Part shown: positions 1 to 8,334 of the stretch, one piece after another
How the letters are laid out: the number at the start of each line of letters is the position of its first letter
Position numbering within the stretch: the first letter of the stretch is position 1
From: Peribacillus sp. Bi96
GTDB lineage: Bacteria > Bacillota > Bacilli > Bacillales > DSM-1321
Length of the DNA stretch: 64,000 nt
Reading direction: 5' to 3'
Assembly (NCBI RefSeq): GCF_918698115.1
Contig: NZ_CAKKLV010000004.1
Span: forward strand, 248,001-312,000
Translations under genes and position numbers: made by a program
The notes under the pieces: generated by a model
What the model was told of the DNA's origin: nothing
Database searches by the model: none
The model's input: the letters and a program-made list of their open reading frames with translations, nothing else

Positions 1-2
1 TT

Positions 3-2078
3 GATGCAGCTGTGAGTGGCAATAGCCTTGTAGCAGTCACTCCAACGGCCTCTGGTAAAACATTATGCTATAATTTGCCGGTCCTTCAAAAAATACTTGA
101 AGATGAAAAAACAAGAGCGCTATATATTTTTCCGACAAAAGCGCTGAGTTATGATCAAAAAAGCGAATTGAACGAAATGATTCATGAAATGGATGCAGCG
201 ATAAATAGTTATACATATGATGGGGACACACCTTCCAACATCCGGCAAAAAATTCGCCAAGCTGGGCATATCGTGATCACCAATCCAGATATGCTTCATT
301 CCGGAATCTTGCCGCATCACACAAAATGGGTCTCTTTATTTGAAAACTTGAAGTATGTGATCATCGATGAACTCCATATTTACCGCGGTGTTTTCGGAAG
401 TCATACGGCAAACGTCATAAGAAGGTTAAAGAGGATCTGCAAGTTTTATGGAAGCGACCCTGTGTTCGTCTGTACTTCTGCTACGATCAATAACCCAAAA
501 GAGCTGGCTATGGAGCTAACGGAAAAAGAAATGGTCCTTGTCGATAATAACGGGGCACCGAGTGGAAAAAAACATTTTGTGTTTTACAATCCGCCAATTG
601 TCAACAAACCGTTAAACATTCGAAGGAGTGCCGTTTTGGAGGTCAGGAAGCTTGCAAATCAATTTTTGAAAAATAAAATTCAAACGATCGTTTTTGCTCG
701 AAGCAGGGTTCGTGTAGAAATTCTATTGACCTATTTACAGGAACTTGTGTCAAAGCAATTGGGGCCGAAATCGATCAGAGGTTATCGTGGAGGCTATTTG
801 CCAACACAGCGTAGAGAAATTGAGCAGGGCCTAAGGGATGGCTCCATTTATGGTGTTATATCTACGAATGCGCTTGAGTTAGGGGTCGATATTGGCCAGC
901 TCCAGGTTTGCATCATGACAGGTTATCCTGGATCGATATCGAGTGCCTGGCAACAGGCCGGCCGCGCAGGTAGAAGGCATGGAGAAGCCCTTATCATCAT
1001 GGTCGGCAGTTCTAGTGCCCTTGATCAGTATATCGTACAGCACCCTGATTATTTCTTTACCAGGAATCCAGAAACGGCAAGAATCAATCCTGATAATCTT
1101 TTGATCATGGTTGATCATGTAAAATGTGCCGCATATGAGCTGCCGTTTAAAAAAGGCGATACCTTCGGAAAAACAGAGATTATGGACGTTCTGGAATTTC
1201 TTACGGAAGAAAGGGTTTTGCACCAAAATGGGGACAAATGGCATTGGATGAACGATGCATTTCCCGCAAGCAATATCAGTCTTCGTTCTGCGGCACAGGA
1301 AAATGTCGTGATCATTGACCAAACCAATGCCCCGAATAATCGGGTAATTGGAGAGATGGATACGTTCAGTGCAATGACCCTTCTACACGATGAAGCCATT
1401 TATTTGCATCAGGGAATACAATTTCAAGTGGAAGAACTGGATTGGGAAGAAAAGAAAGCATTCGTACGTGAGGTCAATGTGGACTATTATACGGATGCAA
1501 ACCTAGCTGTTCAGTTGTCTGTATTGGAAGTGGATAAACAGCGCACTTTCGCTTCCACAACAGCTGCTTTTGGCGATGTCGCCATCCGGGCGATGCCTAC
1601 GATATTCAAAAAAATCAAATTTGAAACGCATGAAAATATTGGATCAGGGCCAATCAGTCTGCCAGAAGTGGAACTACATACGAGTTCGGCCATGCTTTCC
1701 ATGGAGCCTGATATATTTGAATGGGACGAAAATCGGATCGAGCAAGGAATGATTGGTGCTTCCCATGCGCTTAATTACATGATTCCGCTATATGTCATGT
1801 GCGATCCACATGATATCCATGTTTATCCTCAGGTTAAGGCCGCGCATAATGAAAAACCAACCATTTTTATCTATGATAGTTATCCAGGAGGCATTGGGTT
1901 AAGTGATAAAGTATATGAAAACTCTGAGATCATTCTACTTGAAACCATATCAATGATCGAAAATTGTTCTTGTGATAACGGCTGTCCTTCCTGTATAGGA
2001 ACGGAATCCGCTACGAAAACGGCCAAGAGTGACGCAAAACAGTTATTGGGTCAATTTTGTCAGGAAAAACGATCATAG
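3..2078 (+). CDS. mrfA: MrfA-type DNA repair helicase, 5'-truncated by window edge
   Basis: This is a superfamily 2 helicase of the YprA/MrfA type. In B. subtilis MrfA works with the nuclease MrfB in a UvrA-independent mitomycin C repair route. The frame is open to the window edge, so the N-terminus is missing; the family is about 750 aa and roughly 690 are present. Visible motifs are TPTASGKT (motif I), DELH (Walker B), CTSAT (motif III) and the QQAGRAGR motif VI. The C-terminal DUF1998 region ends in a Cys cluster, CSCDNGCPSC, with the spacing of the metal-binding cysteines known in MrfA. The next gene, mrfB, starts 33 bp downstream, which fits an operon. The internal GTG at 12 should not be taken as the start, because the helicase core continues upstream of it. 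Confidence 0.93.
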   Translation, partial: DAAVSGNSLVAVTPTASGKTLCYNLPVLQKILEDEKTRALYIFPTKALSYDQKSELNEMIHEMDAAINSYTYDGDTPSNIRQKIRQAGHIVITNPDMLHSGILPHHTKWVSLFENLKYVIIDELHIYRGVFGSHTANVIRRLKRICKFYGSDPVFVCTSATINNPKELAMELTEKEMVLVDNNGAPSGKKHFVFYNPPIVNKPLNIRRSAVLEVRKLANQFLKNKIQTIVFARSRVRVEILLTYLQELVSKQLGPKSIRGYRGGYLPTQRREIEQGLRDGSIYGVISTNALELGVDIGQLQVCIMTGYPGSISSAWQQAGRAGRRHGEALIIMVGSSSALDQYIVQHPDYFFTRNPETARINPDNLLIMVDHVKCAAYELPFKKGDTFGKTEIMDVLEFLTEERVLHQNGDKWHWMNDAFPASNISLRSAAQENVVIIDQTNAPNNRVIGEMDTFSAMTLLHDEAIYLHQGIQFQVEELDWEEKKAFVREVNVDYYTDANLAVQLSVLEVDKQRTFASTTAAFGDVAIRAMPTIFKKIKFETHENIGSGPISLPEVELHTSSAMLSMEPDIFEWDENRIEQGMIGASHALNYMIPLYVMCDPHDIHVYPQVKAAHNEKPTIFIYDSYPGGIGLSDKVYENSEIILLETISMIENCSCDNGCPSCIGTESATKTAKSDAKQLLGQFCQEKRS

Positions 2079-2110
2079 GGAGCGGGAATTAGGGAAGAGA
2101 GGTGTAGTTT

Positions 2111-3379
2111 ATGTCATTAAAAAATAAATTGAACCGTATGAAAACGCATATGAACCTAGAGAAAGTGGATCATCCTTCTCCGGTGGAGGAAAATATCGGG
2201 ATTGTGAATGAAGATATTCCTTTTCTTGAAAAATGGCTGGAGAACGATACCGTACCCTATCATTTCGATGATGACTATTGTTTCATTAGGGAGGTCCGCT
2301 ATCCTTTAAATCATAAACATGGATTATATGCCTTTTCTGAATTGAAAAAAATCGTAAACGAATGGAATCAAACTTCATTGGAGCATCCCCTTTCCGCTAG
2401 AGGTGTGAATAGTGAGGACCTTTTTTTCTTCGATACGGAAACAACAGGGCTTGGCGGTGGTGCAGGTAATACCATTTTTTTACTTGGTTATGCCTATTTA
2501 GAAGGCGAAGAAGTGGTCGTGAAACAACATATCCTGCCCCAGCCCGGCAGTGAAATACCGCTTTACCAAAGCTTTCTGGAAAAAATTAATTACGAAACGC
2601 TTGTCACATATAATGGTAAGTCTTTTGATTGGCCTCAGCTAAAAACAAGACATACCTTGATAAAAGAACATGTTCCAAAACTCCCGGAATTCGGACATTT
2701 CGATTTGTATCATGCTTCAAGAAGGCTTTGGAGAAACAAATTGGAACGTGTGAAATTATCTGTAGTCGAAACAGACATTCTCGAAGTACATAGAGAGGAT
2801 GATATTCCTGGATATTTGGCACCGATGATTTATTTTGATTTTGTTGAGAGAAAGAACCCGGAAATTTTGTTTGGAATCATGAAACATAATGAATTGGATA
2901 TTTTATCACTGATCTCTTTGTATATTCATTTGTCCCGGAAAATTCTCCAAATCGATGGTTATACGGAAGATTCCATGGAAATTGCACGGTGGCTTGCATA
3001 TCTAGGGAAAAAAGAGGAATCGGTTGAGACATATGAAAAAATATTGACAGCAGGAAATGAGGAAGATCGAATCATTGCTGGCCATGCTTTAGCCTTTCAG
3101 AAAAAGAAGGAAAAACAATTCAATGAAGCGCTGGAAATTTGGAAGGAAGTTGCCGTAAAAGGGAATGTACAATTACGGATACAGGCACAGATTGAATGTG
3201 CAAAATTATATGAACATCAATTTAAGGACGTCGCCTTTGCTCTAAAATGTTCTTTAATCGCGCATCAAGAGATGATAAGGGAAGAAAGTGGCCTGATTCC
3301 GGGGAAAAAACAATTGGAATTGGAAAAGAGGATCCGACGGCTTGAAAAGAAAGAGTTATCTAAGGATATTTTTGTATAA
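2111..3379 (+). CDS. mrfB: MrfB-type exonuclease
   Basis: This 422-aa protein corresponds to YprB/MrfB, the DEDDh-type exonuclease partner of MrfA in mitomycin-damage repair. The RNase H-like exonuclease core (about residues 105-275) contains FFDTETTGL, whose Asp and Glu start the catalytic set, and YNGKSFDWP. A second acidic site is seen at HNELDILS near residue 258. The last third is helical and TPR-like (AYLGKKEESVETYEKIL). The start follows GGGAAGAGAGGTG, a plausible ribosome binding site. Length matches the B. subtilis protein (about 413 aa). It closes the mrfAB operon; no strong terminator follows, only an A-rich stretch near 3420. Confidence 0.92.
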   Translation: MSLKNKLNRMKTHMNLEKVDHPSPVEENIGIVNEDIPFLEKWLENDTVPYHFDDDYCFIREVRYPLNHKHGLYAFSELKKIVNEWNQTSLEHPLSARGVNSEDLFFFDTETTGLGGGAGNTIFLLGYAYLEGEEVVVKQHILPQPGSEIPLYQSFLEKINYETLVTYNGKSFDWPQLKTRHTLIKEHVPKLPEFGHFDLYHASRRLWRNKLERVKLSVVETDILEVHREDDIPGYLAPMIYFDFVERKNPEILFGIMKHNELDILSLISLYIHLSRKILQIDGYTEDSMEIARWLAYLGKKEESVETYEKILTAGNEEDRIIAGHALAFQKKKEKQFNEALEIWKEVAVKGNVQLRIQAQIECAKLYEHQFKDVAFALKCSLIAHQEMIREESGLIPGKKQLELEKRIRRLEKKELSKDIFV

Positions 3380-3553
3380 GATAAGGGATTTCGAATGGTC
3401 TTTTAGTGCGAAAGGCAAAAAAAAAAAAATGTAGATACAAATATTGTAGCCTTCAACTATTATGTGTAAAATGGAAAGAGTTGAGGGTGAAATTTTCAAG
3501 CATTCATTTCATTCCTTTCCAGTATAAATTTAAGGTGAAAGCGGAGCGGAGAA

Positions 3554-3649
3554 ATGTATAAAACGACTTTATTTCTATTTTTTGTAGTACTTTGTTTAAC
3601 GATTGTTTTATTTACATCATTAAAAGACAGTTTATATTCCTTTTTATAG
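3554..3649 (+). CDS. possible 31-aa membrane peptide
   Basis: This short frame (MYKTTLFLFFVVLCLT...) encodes one hydrophobic helix followed by a small polar tail. It has GGAG seven bases before the ATG. It lies in the otherwise gene-free stretch between mrfB and cotD (3380-3833). I do not recognise a family, and the assignment rests only on the ribosome binding site and the membrane-like composition. It could be chance in AT-rich DNA. Confidence 0.3.
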   Translation: MYKTTLFLFFVVLCLTIVLFTSLKDSLYSFL

Positions 3650-3833
3650 AAAATTACCCTCAGTGCATTTGAAGGGTTTACCAAATATAATTTAGTGTAC
3701 TTATTGACTGACATAAATGGTTTTATACTTATTCTGTATAAATAGGTCATTTCATCAGTACACGTCTCCCGTTTTTTTCATAGTCTGTAATGGTAAGACT
3801 AAACTTATCATGATGAAAGGGGACGTATTATAT

Positions 3834-4343
3834 ATGTATTTTCGTAATTGTGGAGGAAATAACCCCAATGTAATGGGAGCATCCAACAATGTAATGGGAG
3901 CATACGGTAATGCACCAGGAGTAATGGGAGCATCAACCGGTAAACACCACAATAATGTAATGGGAGCGTCAACCGGTAAACACCACAATAATGTAATGGG
4001 AGCGTATACTGGTCAAATGCCAACGGCTGTGTCTCCAGCGCAATATGGTCAAATGCCAACGGCTGTGTCTCCAGCGCAATATGGTCCAACACAAACATCT
4101 CCATCTCAAGTTGCCCCAGCGCAAGTTTCTCCAACACAGCAATTTGTCAATACGAATGTATCGAACACAGTGATTCCTGTCGTTCATCCATCACATACTA
4201 CAAATGTGAATAAACAAGTGAACACATTTAAGCATTTCTTCCCGCATACTCAATCCGTGGTGAATGAGTGCTATAATCAACACTTGATTTGTGGAAGGCC
4301 GCCGCAAAACCCATGCTGTCCGCCTAGACATTTCGGATATTAA
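3834..4343 (+). CDS. cotD: CotD-family inner spore coat protein with repeat-rich N-terminus
   Basis: The last 60 residues carry the CotD signature of spore coat proteins: HPSHTTNVN, then a HFFPHT segment and a Cys/Pro-rich end (CCPPRHFGY). CotD is a SigmaK-dependent coat component. The first 100 residues are low complexity: NVMGA units, two 12-aa NVMGASTGKHHN copies and two exact QMPTAVSPAQYG copies. I chose ATG 3834 (MYFRNCGG), which follows GAAAGGGG; an upstream ATG at 3810 is also in frame. CATAGTCTGTA about 55 bp upstream loosely resembles a SigmaK -10 element. At 169 aa it is about twice the size of B. subtilis CotD (75 aa) because of the repeats. Its position between mrfB and ypsA matches B. 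subtilis. Confidence 0.85.
   Translation: MYFRNCGGNNPNVMGASNNVMGAYGNAPGVMGASTGKHHNNVMGASTGKHHNNVMGAYTGQMPTAVSPAQYGQMPTAVSPAQYGPTQTSPSQVAPAQVSPTQQFVNTNVSNTVIPVVHPSHTTNVNKQVNTFKHFFPHTQSVVNECYNQHLICGRPPQNPCCPPRHFGY
3921..3992 (+). repeat. two 36-bp tandem repeats in cotD
   Basis: 3921-3956 and 3957-3992 are 36-bp direct repeats differing at one base, and a partial third copy starts at 3993. They encode VMGASTGKHHNN. They keep the reading frame, so copy-number change would not break the gene. Confidence 0.9.
4011..4082 (+). repeat. second, unrelated pair of 36-bp tandem repeats in cotD
   Basis: 4011-4046 and 4047-4082 are identical 36-bp units encoding GQMPTAVSPAQY. The unit is the same length as the first repeat but has a different sequence. 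Confidence 0.92.
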
Positions 4344-4345
4344 AA

Positions 4346-4373
4346 AATAAGGGCTTATCAAGCCCTTATTTTC
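4346..4373 (+). terminator. cotD terminator
   Basis: The stem AATAAGGGCTT/AAGCCCTTATT with a short loop, followed by T residues, starts right after the cotD stop. Confidence 0.85.
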
Positions 4374-4409
4374 TTACATAATTATGTTAAAAGGGAGATT
4401 GGCCAAGTA

Positions 4410-4958
4410 ATGAAGGTTTTGTATATGACGGGCTACAAGGCTTTTGAATTCGGGATATTCAAAAATGACCATGAAGCTGTAAAATATATTAAGAAAGCGA
4501 TGAAGCAACGTCTTTTACCATTGGTGGAAGATGAACTGGAATGGGTGATTATATCAGGCCAATTGGGTACGGAATTATGGGGTGCCGAAGTGGTGTTTGA
4601 ATTGAAGGAAGAATATAATCAGCTTAAATTAGGGGTGCTTACTCCATTTCTGAATCAGGAAGAGTCATGGAACGAGACGAACCAAGATTATTACCGGTCC
4701 ATATTGGCTCGTGCCGATTTTGTAGAGTCCATTTTCAATAAGCCATACGAAGGGCCACAACAACTAAAAACCAAAAATAAATATATGGTCCATAAAAGTG
4801 ATGCCATGCTCATCATTTTTGAAGCCGAAAAAGAAGGATCAGCCAAATATCCATATTACGAAGCGATGAAAAAAGCGGAAACACAACCATATCCCATCTT
4901 TCAGATTAACTTTGATGACCTGCAAATGGCTGCTGAAGAAAGCAGCTGGTCCGAATGA
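4410..4958 (+). CDS. ypsA: YpsA, SLOG-superfamily protein (DUF1273)
   Basis: This 182-aa protein matches YpsA of the DUF1273 family, with a SLOG/Rossmann-like nucleotide-binding fold. In B. subtilis and S. aureus YpsA has been linked to cell division, and the gene lies next to gpsB as it does here. Visible features are the N-terminal MTGYKAFEFGIF segment, the glycine-rich ISGQLGTELWGAE loop near residue 50, and the family-typical DYYRSILARADFVE. Full length for the family. The start ATG follows AAAGGGAGATTGG. It sits between the cotD terminator and gpsB, all on one strand. Confidence 0.9.
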   Translation: MKVLYMTGYKAFEFGIFKNDHEAVKYIKKAMKQRLLPLVEDELEWVIISGQLGTELWGAEVVFELKEEYNQLKLGVLTPFLNQEESWNETNQDYYRSILARADFVESIFNKPYEGPQQLKTKNKYMVHKSDAMLIIFEAEKEGSAKYPYYEAMKKAETQPYPIFQINFDDLQMAAEESSWSE

Positions 4959-5158
4959 CAGATAGAAAATAATTATCGATTAAAAGTTGTTTCCAAAGCA
5001 TATTCATATTATGATGAAATTTAGATAGAGATTCATGGGAGTACATAGCGGCACTGAAACAATAAGCATAAAAAAAGTGTTTCGTTGACAAACCCAAGTA
5101 GATTTGAAAAAATAATAAAAAGTCGATTGTATTGGCGAAAGTATTGAGGTGAAGTCTT

Positions 5159-5470
5159 ATGCTATCCGATAAGATAAAATTAACGGCTAAAGATATTCTT
5201 GAAAAAGATTTTAAAACAGCCATGCGAGGTTATAAACCAGAAGATGTGGATCAATTCCTGGATCTTATCATGAAAGATTATGAAGTGTTTCATCAGGAGA
5301 TTGAAGATCTTAAACAAGAAAATCTTAAATTGAAAAAACAGGCCGAAGAGAGTACAAAGCGTCCAAGTCAACCTGCTCCCGGTGCCACTCCGGGAACAAC
5401 TAACTTTGACATCCTTAAACGATTATCCAACTTGGAGAAGCACGTTTTTGGAAACAAGCTGTTTGACTAA
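5159..5470 (+). CDS. gpsB: GpsB, cell division and peptidoglycan synthesis coordinator
   Basis: GpsB is a small DivIVA-like coiled-coil protein that shuttles penicillin-binding protein 1 between septum and side wall. The N-terminal domain shows [23 protein letters not shown], the membrane and PBP-binding part. It is followed by a coiled coil ([20 protein letters not shown]), a variable Pro/Thr linker (about residues 68-82) and the conserved C-terminal trimer motif [16 protein letters not shown]. At 103 aa it is close to the 98 aa of B. subtilis GpsB. ATG follows TGAGGTGAAG. It lies immediately upstream of rnpB, the usual Bacillus arrangement. Confidence 0.96.
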   Translation: MLSDKIKLTAKDILEKDFKTAMRGYKPEDVDQFLDLIMKDYEVFHQEIEDLKQENLKLKKQAEESTKRPSQPAPGATPGTTNFDILKRLSNLEKHVFGNKLFD

Positions 5471-5505
5471 GGTGTTGCTTTTAAAAAGGGAAAATGATTT
5501 TGGTA

Positions 5506-5534
5506 TTGTGTTTTCATGAAGAATGAAGTATAAT
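5506..5534 (+). promoter_or_regulatory. SigmaA promoter of rnpB
   Basis: TTGTGT (5506-5511) and a perfect TATAAT (5529-5534) are separated by 17 bp. The -10 element ends seven bases before the predicted RNase P RNA 5' end. Confidence 0.75.
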
Positions 5535-5541
5535 CAATAAT

Positions 5542-5955
5542 GTTATGTTAACGTTTGGGTAATTGCTGCTGCATTTTTTGCAGTAGAGGAAAGTCCATGC
5601 TCGCACGGACTGAGATGTCCGTAGTGTTCGTGCCTGGCGAAAAAATAAGCTTGGGCAGCAGTCTTTGATTGCTGACGGCTGGGAAAATGCCTAAGTCCTT
5701 TTGGATATGGCATGAATACCTATAAAAGTGCCACAGTGACGTAGCCTTTACAGAAATGTAAGGGGTGGAACGAGGTAAACCCCACGAGCGAGAAACCCAA
5801 ATTAATGGTAGGGGCGCTTTCTTCCTTGGAAATGAACGAGGAGAAGGACAGAAGCTATGCTTCTGTAGATAGATGATTACCACCGAAGTACGAGACGCGA
5901 GTCGCTTGCAGTACTGAGGAACAAAACATGGCTTACAAAACGTTATCATATTCTA
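5542..5955 (+). ncRNA. rnpB: RNase P RNA, Bacillus type (class B)
   Basis: This is the catalytic RNA of RNase P, which matures tRNA 5' ends. The conserved cores are easy to read: GAGGAAAGTCCATGCTCGCA near 5585, TAGTGTTCGTGCC near 5620, CACAGTGACG near 5730, GGTAAACCCCACGAGCGAGAA near 5776, and AGATAGATGATTACC near 5866. The 3' part ACAAAACATGGCTTACA (about 5922) pairs back to the 5' end. About 410 nt is the usual Bacillus length. Exact ends are estimated by comparison with the remembered B. subtilis RNA. An antisense open frame over this RNA is a shadow. Confidence 0.97.
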
Positions 5956-5965
5956 CCAAAAGCAC

Positions 5966-5993
5966 AACTCTCCTTTTAAAAGGAGAGTTTTTG
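5966..5993 (+). terminator. rnpB terminator
   Basis: AACTCTCCTTTTAAAAGGAGAGTT, followed by T residues, lies ten bases after the RNA 3' end. Confidence 0.85.
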
Positions 5994-6218
5994 TTTGTGA
6001 AAAAATGAAAAAAGTGGGGCATTCCAAATCATTTATCGTTTTCTAAAACCCTGCTGTGTTACACTAAGGACTTGATGAGATTTAAATCCCATTCGGATGA
6101 TTTCTAATTCAAAGTGTAAGGGCAGAATTTTCATGTCAACCATTACATTTTAAAAAAAACGTGAGAATGTTAAGCAATTCCTTCATTCTGGGTATCCTAT
6201 AAATGTTGGAGGGATTGA

Positions 6219-6302
6219 ATGTCTGGATATGAAAGCATGACCTCAAATGTTACAGTTAATGAATGGGAAGCGTGTTTTAAAGGTATACATAATGAGCTGT
6301 GA
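6219..6302 (+). CDS. possible 27-aa ORF in a 600-bp gene-poor gap
   Basis: The stretch 5994-6590 between rnpB and ypsC holds no long gene. Its only candidate is this frame (MSGYESMTSNVTVNEWEACF...), with GGAGGG at the right distance from ATG. I do not recognise it. It may be a small protein or the start of a decayed gene. Confidence 0.25.
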   Translation: MSGYESMTSNVTVNEWEACFKGIHNEL

Positions 6303-6590
6303 ATAACTGTTTTGGATATTTCACTCCTAAACCTTCGCAGCGTTTGGATACATAGAAAAATGAGTAAAGTTTATTTAGACTGTTGGATGACCCGGTTTTA
6401 AAAAAATGCAATCATTACAGGCCTAAGACATTTAGACAGGAATCAATGAAGAATTCTAAGCAAAAGTAAATGGAAGGTAGACTTTTTAAAAGAAGGGGTT
6501 TACTTGTCAAAAATCGATACCTATTTCTAATATGTGTGAATTAGAGAAGGTGCAATTGATTTGGATTAATGGGAAGAAGGTGCAAGACTA

Positions 6591-7739
6591 ATGAAACAAT
6601 TCGATATTATCGCAACATCCGCAATGGGATTGGAATCGATCGTTGCGAAGGAAGTTAGGGATCTTGGTTACGATTGTGAAGTTGAAAATGGTAAAATCAT
6701 GTATAAAGGTGACCAATCTGCCATTGCTCGCTCTAATTTATGGCTGCGGAGTGCAGATAGGGTGAAAATTAAAGTAGGTGAATTTAAAGCATATTCTTTT
6801 GATGAGCTGTTTGAAAAGACTAAGGCCTTGAATTGGGAAGATTACTTATCGGCTGATGTCGAGTTCCCTGTAAGTGGTAAGTCGGTTAAGTCACAGCTTT
6901 ACAGTGTCCCTGACTGTCAGGCTATCGTGAAAAAGGCAATTGTTGATAGATTGAAAAGCAAATATAAACAAGTATCTTGGTTTGCTGAGACGGGTCCGTT
7001 GTTTAAAATTGAAGTATCCATCTTAAAAGATGTAGTGACACTTACGATGGACACTTCAGGTGCAGGTTTACATAAACGAGGATATCGTACAGGGCAGGGA
7101 GAAGCGCCACTAAAAGAGACATTGGCGGCGGCTTTGATTATGCTGACCAATTGGAAACCTGATAAACCTTTCATAGATCCATTTTGTGGGTCTGGAACGA
7201 TCCCTATCGAAGCTGCCTTAATCGGGCAGAACATTGCACCTGGCTTTAACAGGGAATTTGTTTCCGAAACGTGGTCATGGATGGACAGTAAGGTTTGGGA
7301 TGAAGCGAGGATTGAAGCTGAAGATTTAGCTGATTATGATCAGTATTTGGACATAACCGGTTGTGACATTGACCATCGAATGGTTGATATATCCAAAGCA
7401 AATGGTATTGAAGCAGGTCTCGGTGATCTGATTGAATTCAAACAAATGCAGGTGAGGGATATCTCGACTAGGAAAGAATATGGCGTCATTGTCGGCAATC
7501 CGCCTTATGGAGAACGTCTTGGGGAGCAAAAAGCGGTAGAACAGATGTATAGAGAAATGGGCCAAGCCTTTAAGAAGCTTGATACTTGGTCTGTATACAT
7601 GATTACCTCCAACCCTGACTTTGAACAGCATTACGGTAAGCCCGCAACGAAAAAAAGGAAGCTGTTCAATGGTTTCATCCGTGCTGACCTTTATCAGTAT
7701 TGGGGAAAAAGGCCGCCGAGACAGCCCAGAGGTGAATGA
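6591..7739 (+). CDS. ypsC: YpsC, RlmL-like 23S rRNA guanine-N2 methyltransferase
   Basis: The 382-aa protein has the class I methyltransferase layout of the UPF0020/RlmL family, which in E. coli makes m2G2445 in 23S rRNA. The N-terminal part (residues 1-155) is a ferredoxin-like plus THUMP RNA-binding region (IATSAMGLESIVAKEV). The SAM-binding motif FIDPFCGSGTIPIEAAL lies near residue 200, and the amino-methylation motif NPPYGERLG near residue 303. Length equals the Bacillus YpsC family. The start ATG has only a modest ribosome binding site (GGGAAGAAGG). No partner gene overlaps it. The rRNA target is inferred from family membership. Confidence 0.9.
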   Translation: MKQFDIIATSAMGLESIVAKEVRDLGYDCEVENGKIMYKGDQSAIARSNLWLRSADRVKIKVGEFKAYSFDELFEKTKALNWEDYLSADVEFPVSGKSVKSQLYSVPDCQAIVKKAIVDRLKSKYKQVSWFAETGPLFKIEVSILKDVVTLTMDTSGAGLHKRGYRTGQGEAPLKETLAAALIMLTNWKPDKPFIDPFCGSGTIPIEAALIGQNIAPGFNREFVSETWSWMDSKVWDEARIEAEDLADYDQYLDITGCDIDHRMVDISKANGIEAGLGDLIEFKQMQVRDISTRKEYGVIVGNPPYGERLGEQKAVEQMYREMGQAFKKLDTWSVYMITSNPDFEQHYGKPATKKRKLFNGFIRADLYQYWGKRPPRQPRGE

Positions 7740-7873
7740 GTAGGTAGAATATAACGGAAAATTATGAATAGTCAGGACATTTTATTCATAATAGGTTCCA
7801 GTCTTGCTTATCATTTCCTTTTCTGTTATTCTAATAATGAATTATTTTTGTTCAGATTTAAGGAATACCTTAA

Positions 7874-7902
7874 TATTCAATGAGCAAGGATAGTAATATA
7901 AT
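7874..7902 (+). promoter_or_regulatory. cspD promoter
   Basis: A perfect TATAAT at 7897-7902 lies 30 bp before the cspD ATG; the -35 (TATTCA at 7874-7879, 17-bp spacing) is weak. The implied leader is short (about 24 nt), unlike the long cold-box leaders of some csp genes. Confidence 0.55.
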
Positions 7903-7932
7903 GTGTGGCGAACACACTAGGAGGCAACAAAA

Positions 7933-8133
7933 ATGGAACAAGGTAAAGTAAAATGGTTTAACGCAGAAAAAGGTTTTGGATTCATCGAACGTGAAGGCGG
8001 AGATGACGTATTCGTACATTTCTCAGCAATCCAAGGCGAAGGTTTCAAAACACTTGAAGAAGGCCAAGATGTTACATTTGATGTAGAACAAGGTCAACGT
8101 GGACCACAAGCATCAAACGTAAACAAAGCTTAA
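7933..8133 (+). CDS. cspD: cold-shock protein CspD/CspB family
   Basis: This 66-aa single OB-fold nucleic-acid chaperone binds single-stranded RNA and DNA through RNP1 (KGFGFIE, residues 13-19) and RNP2 (VFVHF, residues 26-30). Family length is exact. A strong AGGAGG precedes the ATG. The location downstream of ypsC suggests cspD, although parts of the sequence ([15 protein letters not shown]) look more like B. subtilis CspB. The family call is certain; the paralog name is not. Confidence 0.93.
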   Translation: MEQGKVKWFNAEKGFGFIEREGGDDVFVHFSAIQGEGFKTLEEGQDVTFDVEQGQRGPQASNVNKA

Positions 8134-8154
8134 TTCAACCCTATATTATTTACA

Positions 8155-8187
8155 GACAGGCTCTCTTGTGGAGCCTGTCTTTTATTT
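8155..8187 (+). terminator. cspD terminator
   Basis: GACAGGCTC/GAGCCTGTC hairpin followed by TTTTATTTT. Confidence 0.9.
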
Positions 8188-8334
8188 TACGGATTTGAAC
8201 AAGCAACATACATAGAATATCTGGTAGAATGGAAAATACCTTGACTATTAAAGTGAAATAAAGGATAATATACTTTTGCCTAGATATATTTTGATACGGA
8301 TTCGATATACTGATGATAGATAAAAGGGGAGACC

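Noticed and set aside
3921-4082. Short regular repeats as a possible CRISPR array
   Set aside because: The units are contiguous without spacers, are in frame, and encode repeated peptide in a coat protein.
3808-4137. 109-aa minus-strand frame across cotD
   Set aside because: It is the antisense of the cotD repeats; its periodic Leu/Thr pattern only mirrors the 36-bp repeats.
5548-5949. 133-aa minus-strand frame
   Set aside because: It lies entirely over RNase P RNA, whose conserved structure explains the sequence.
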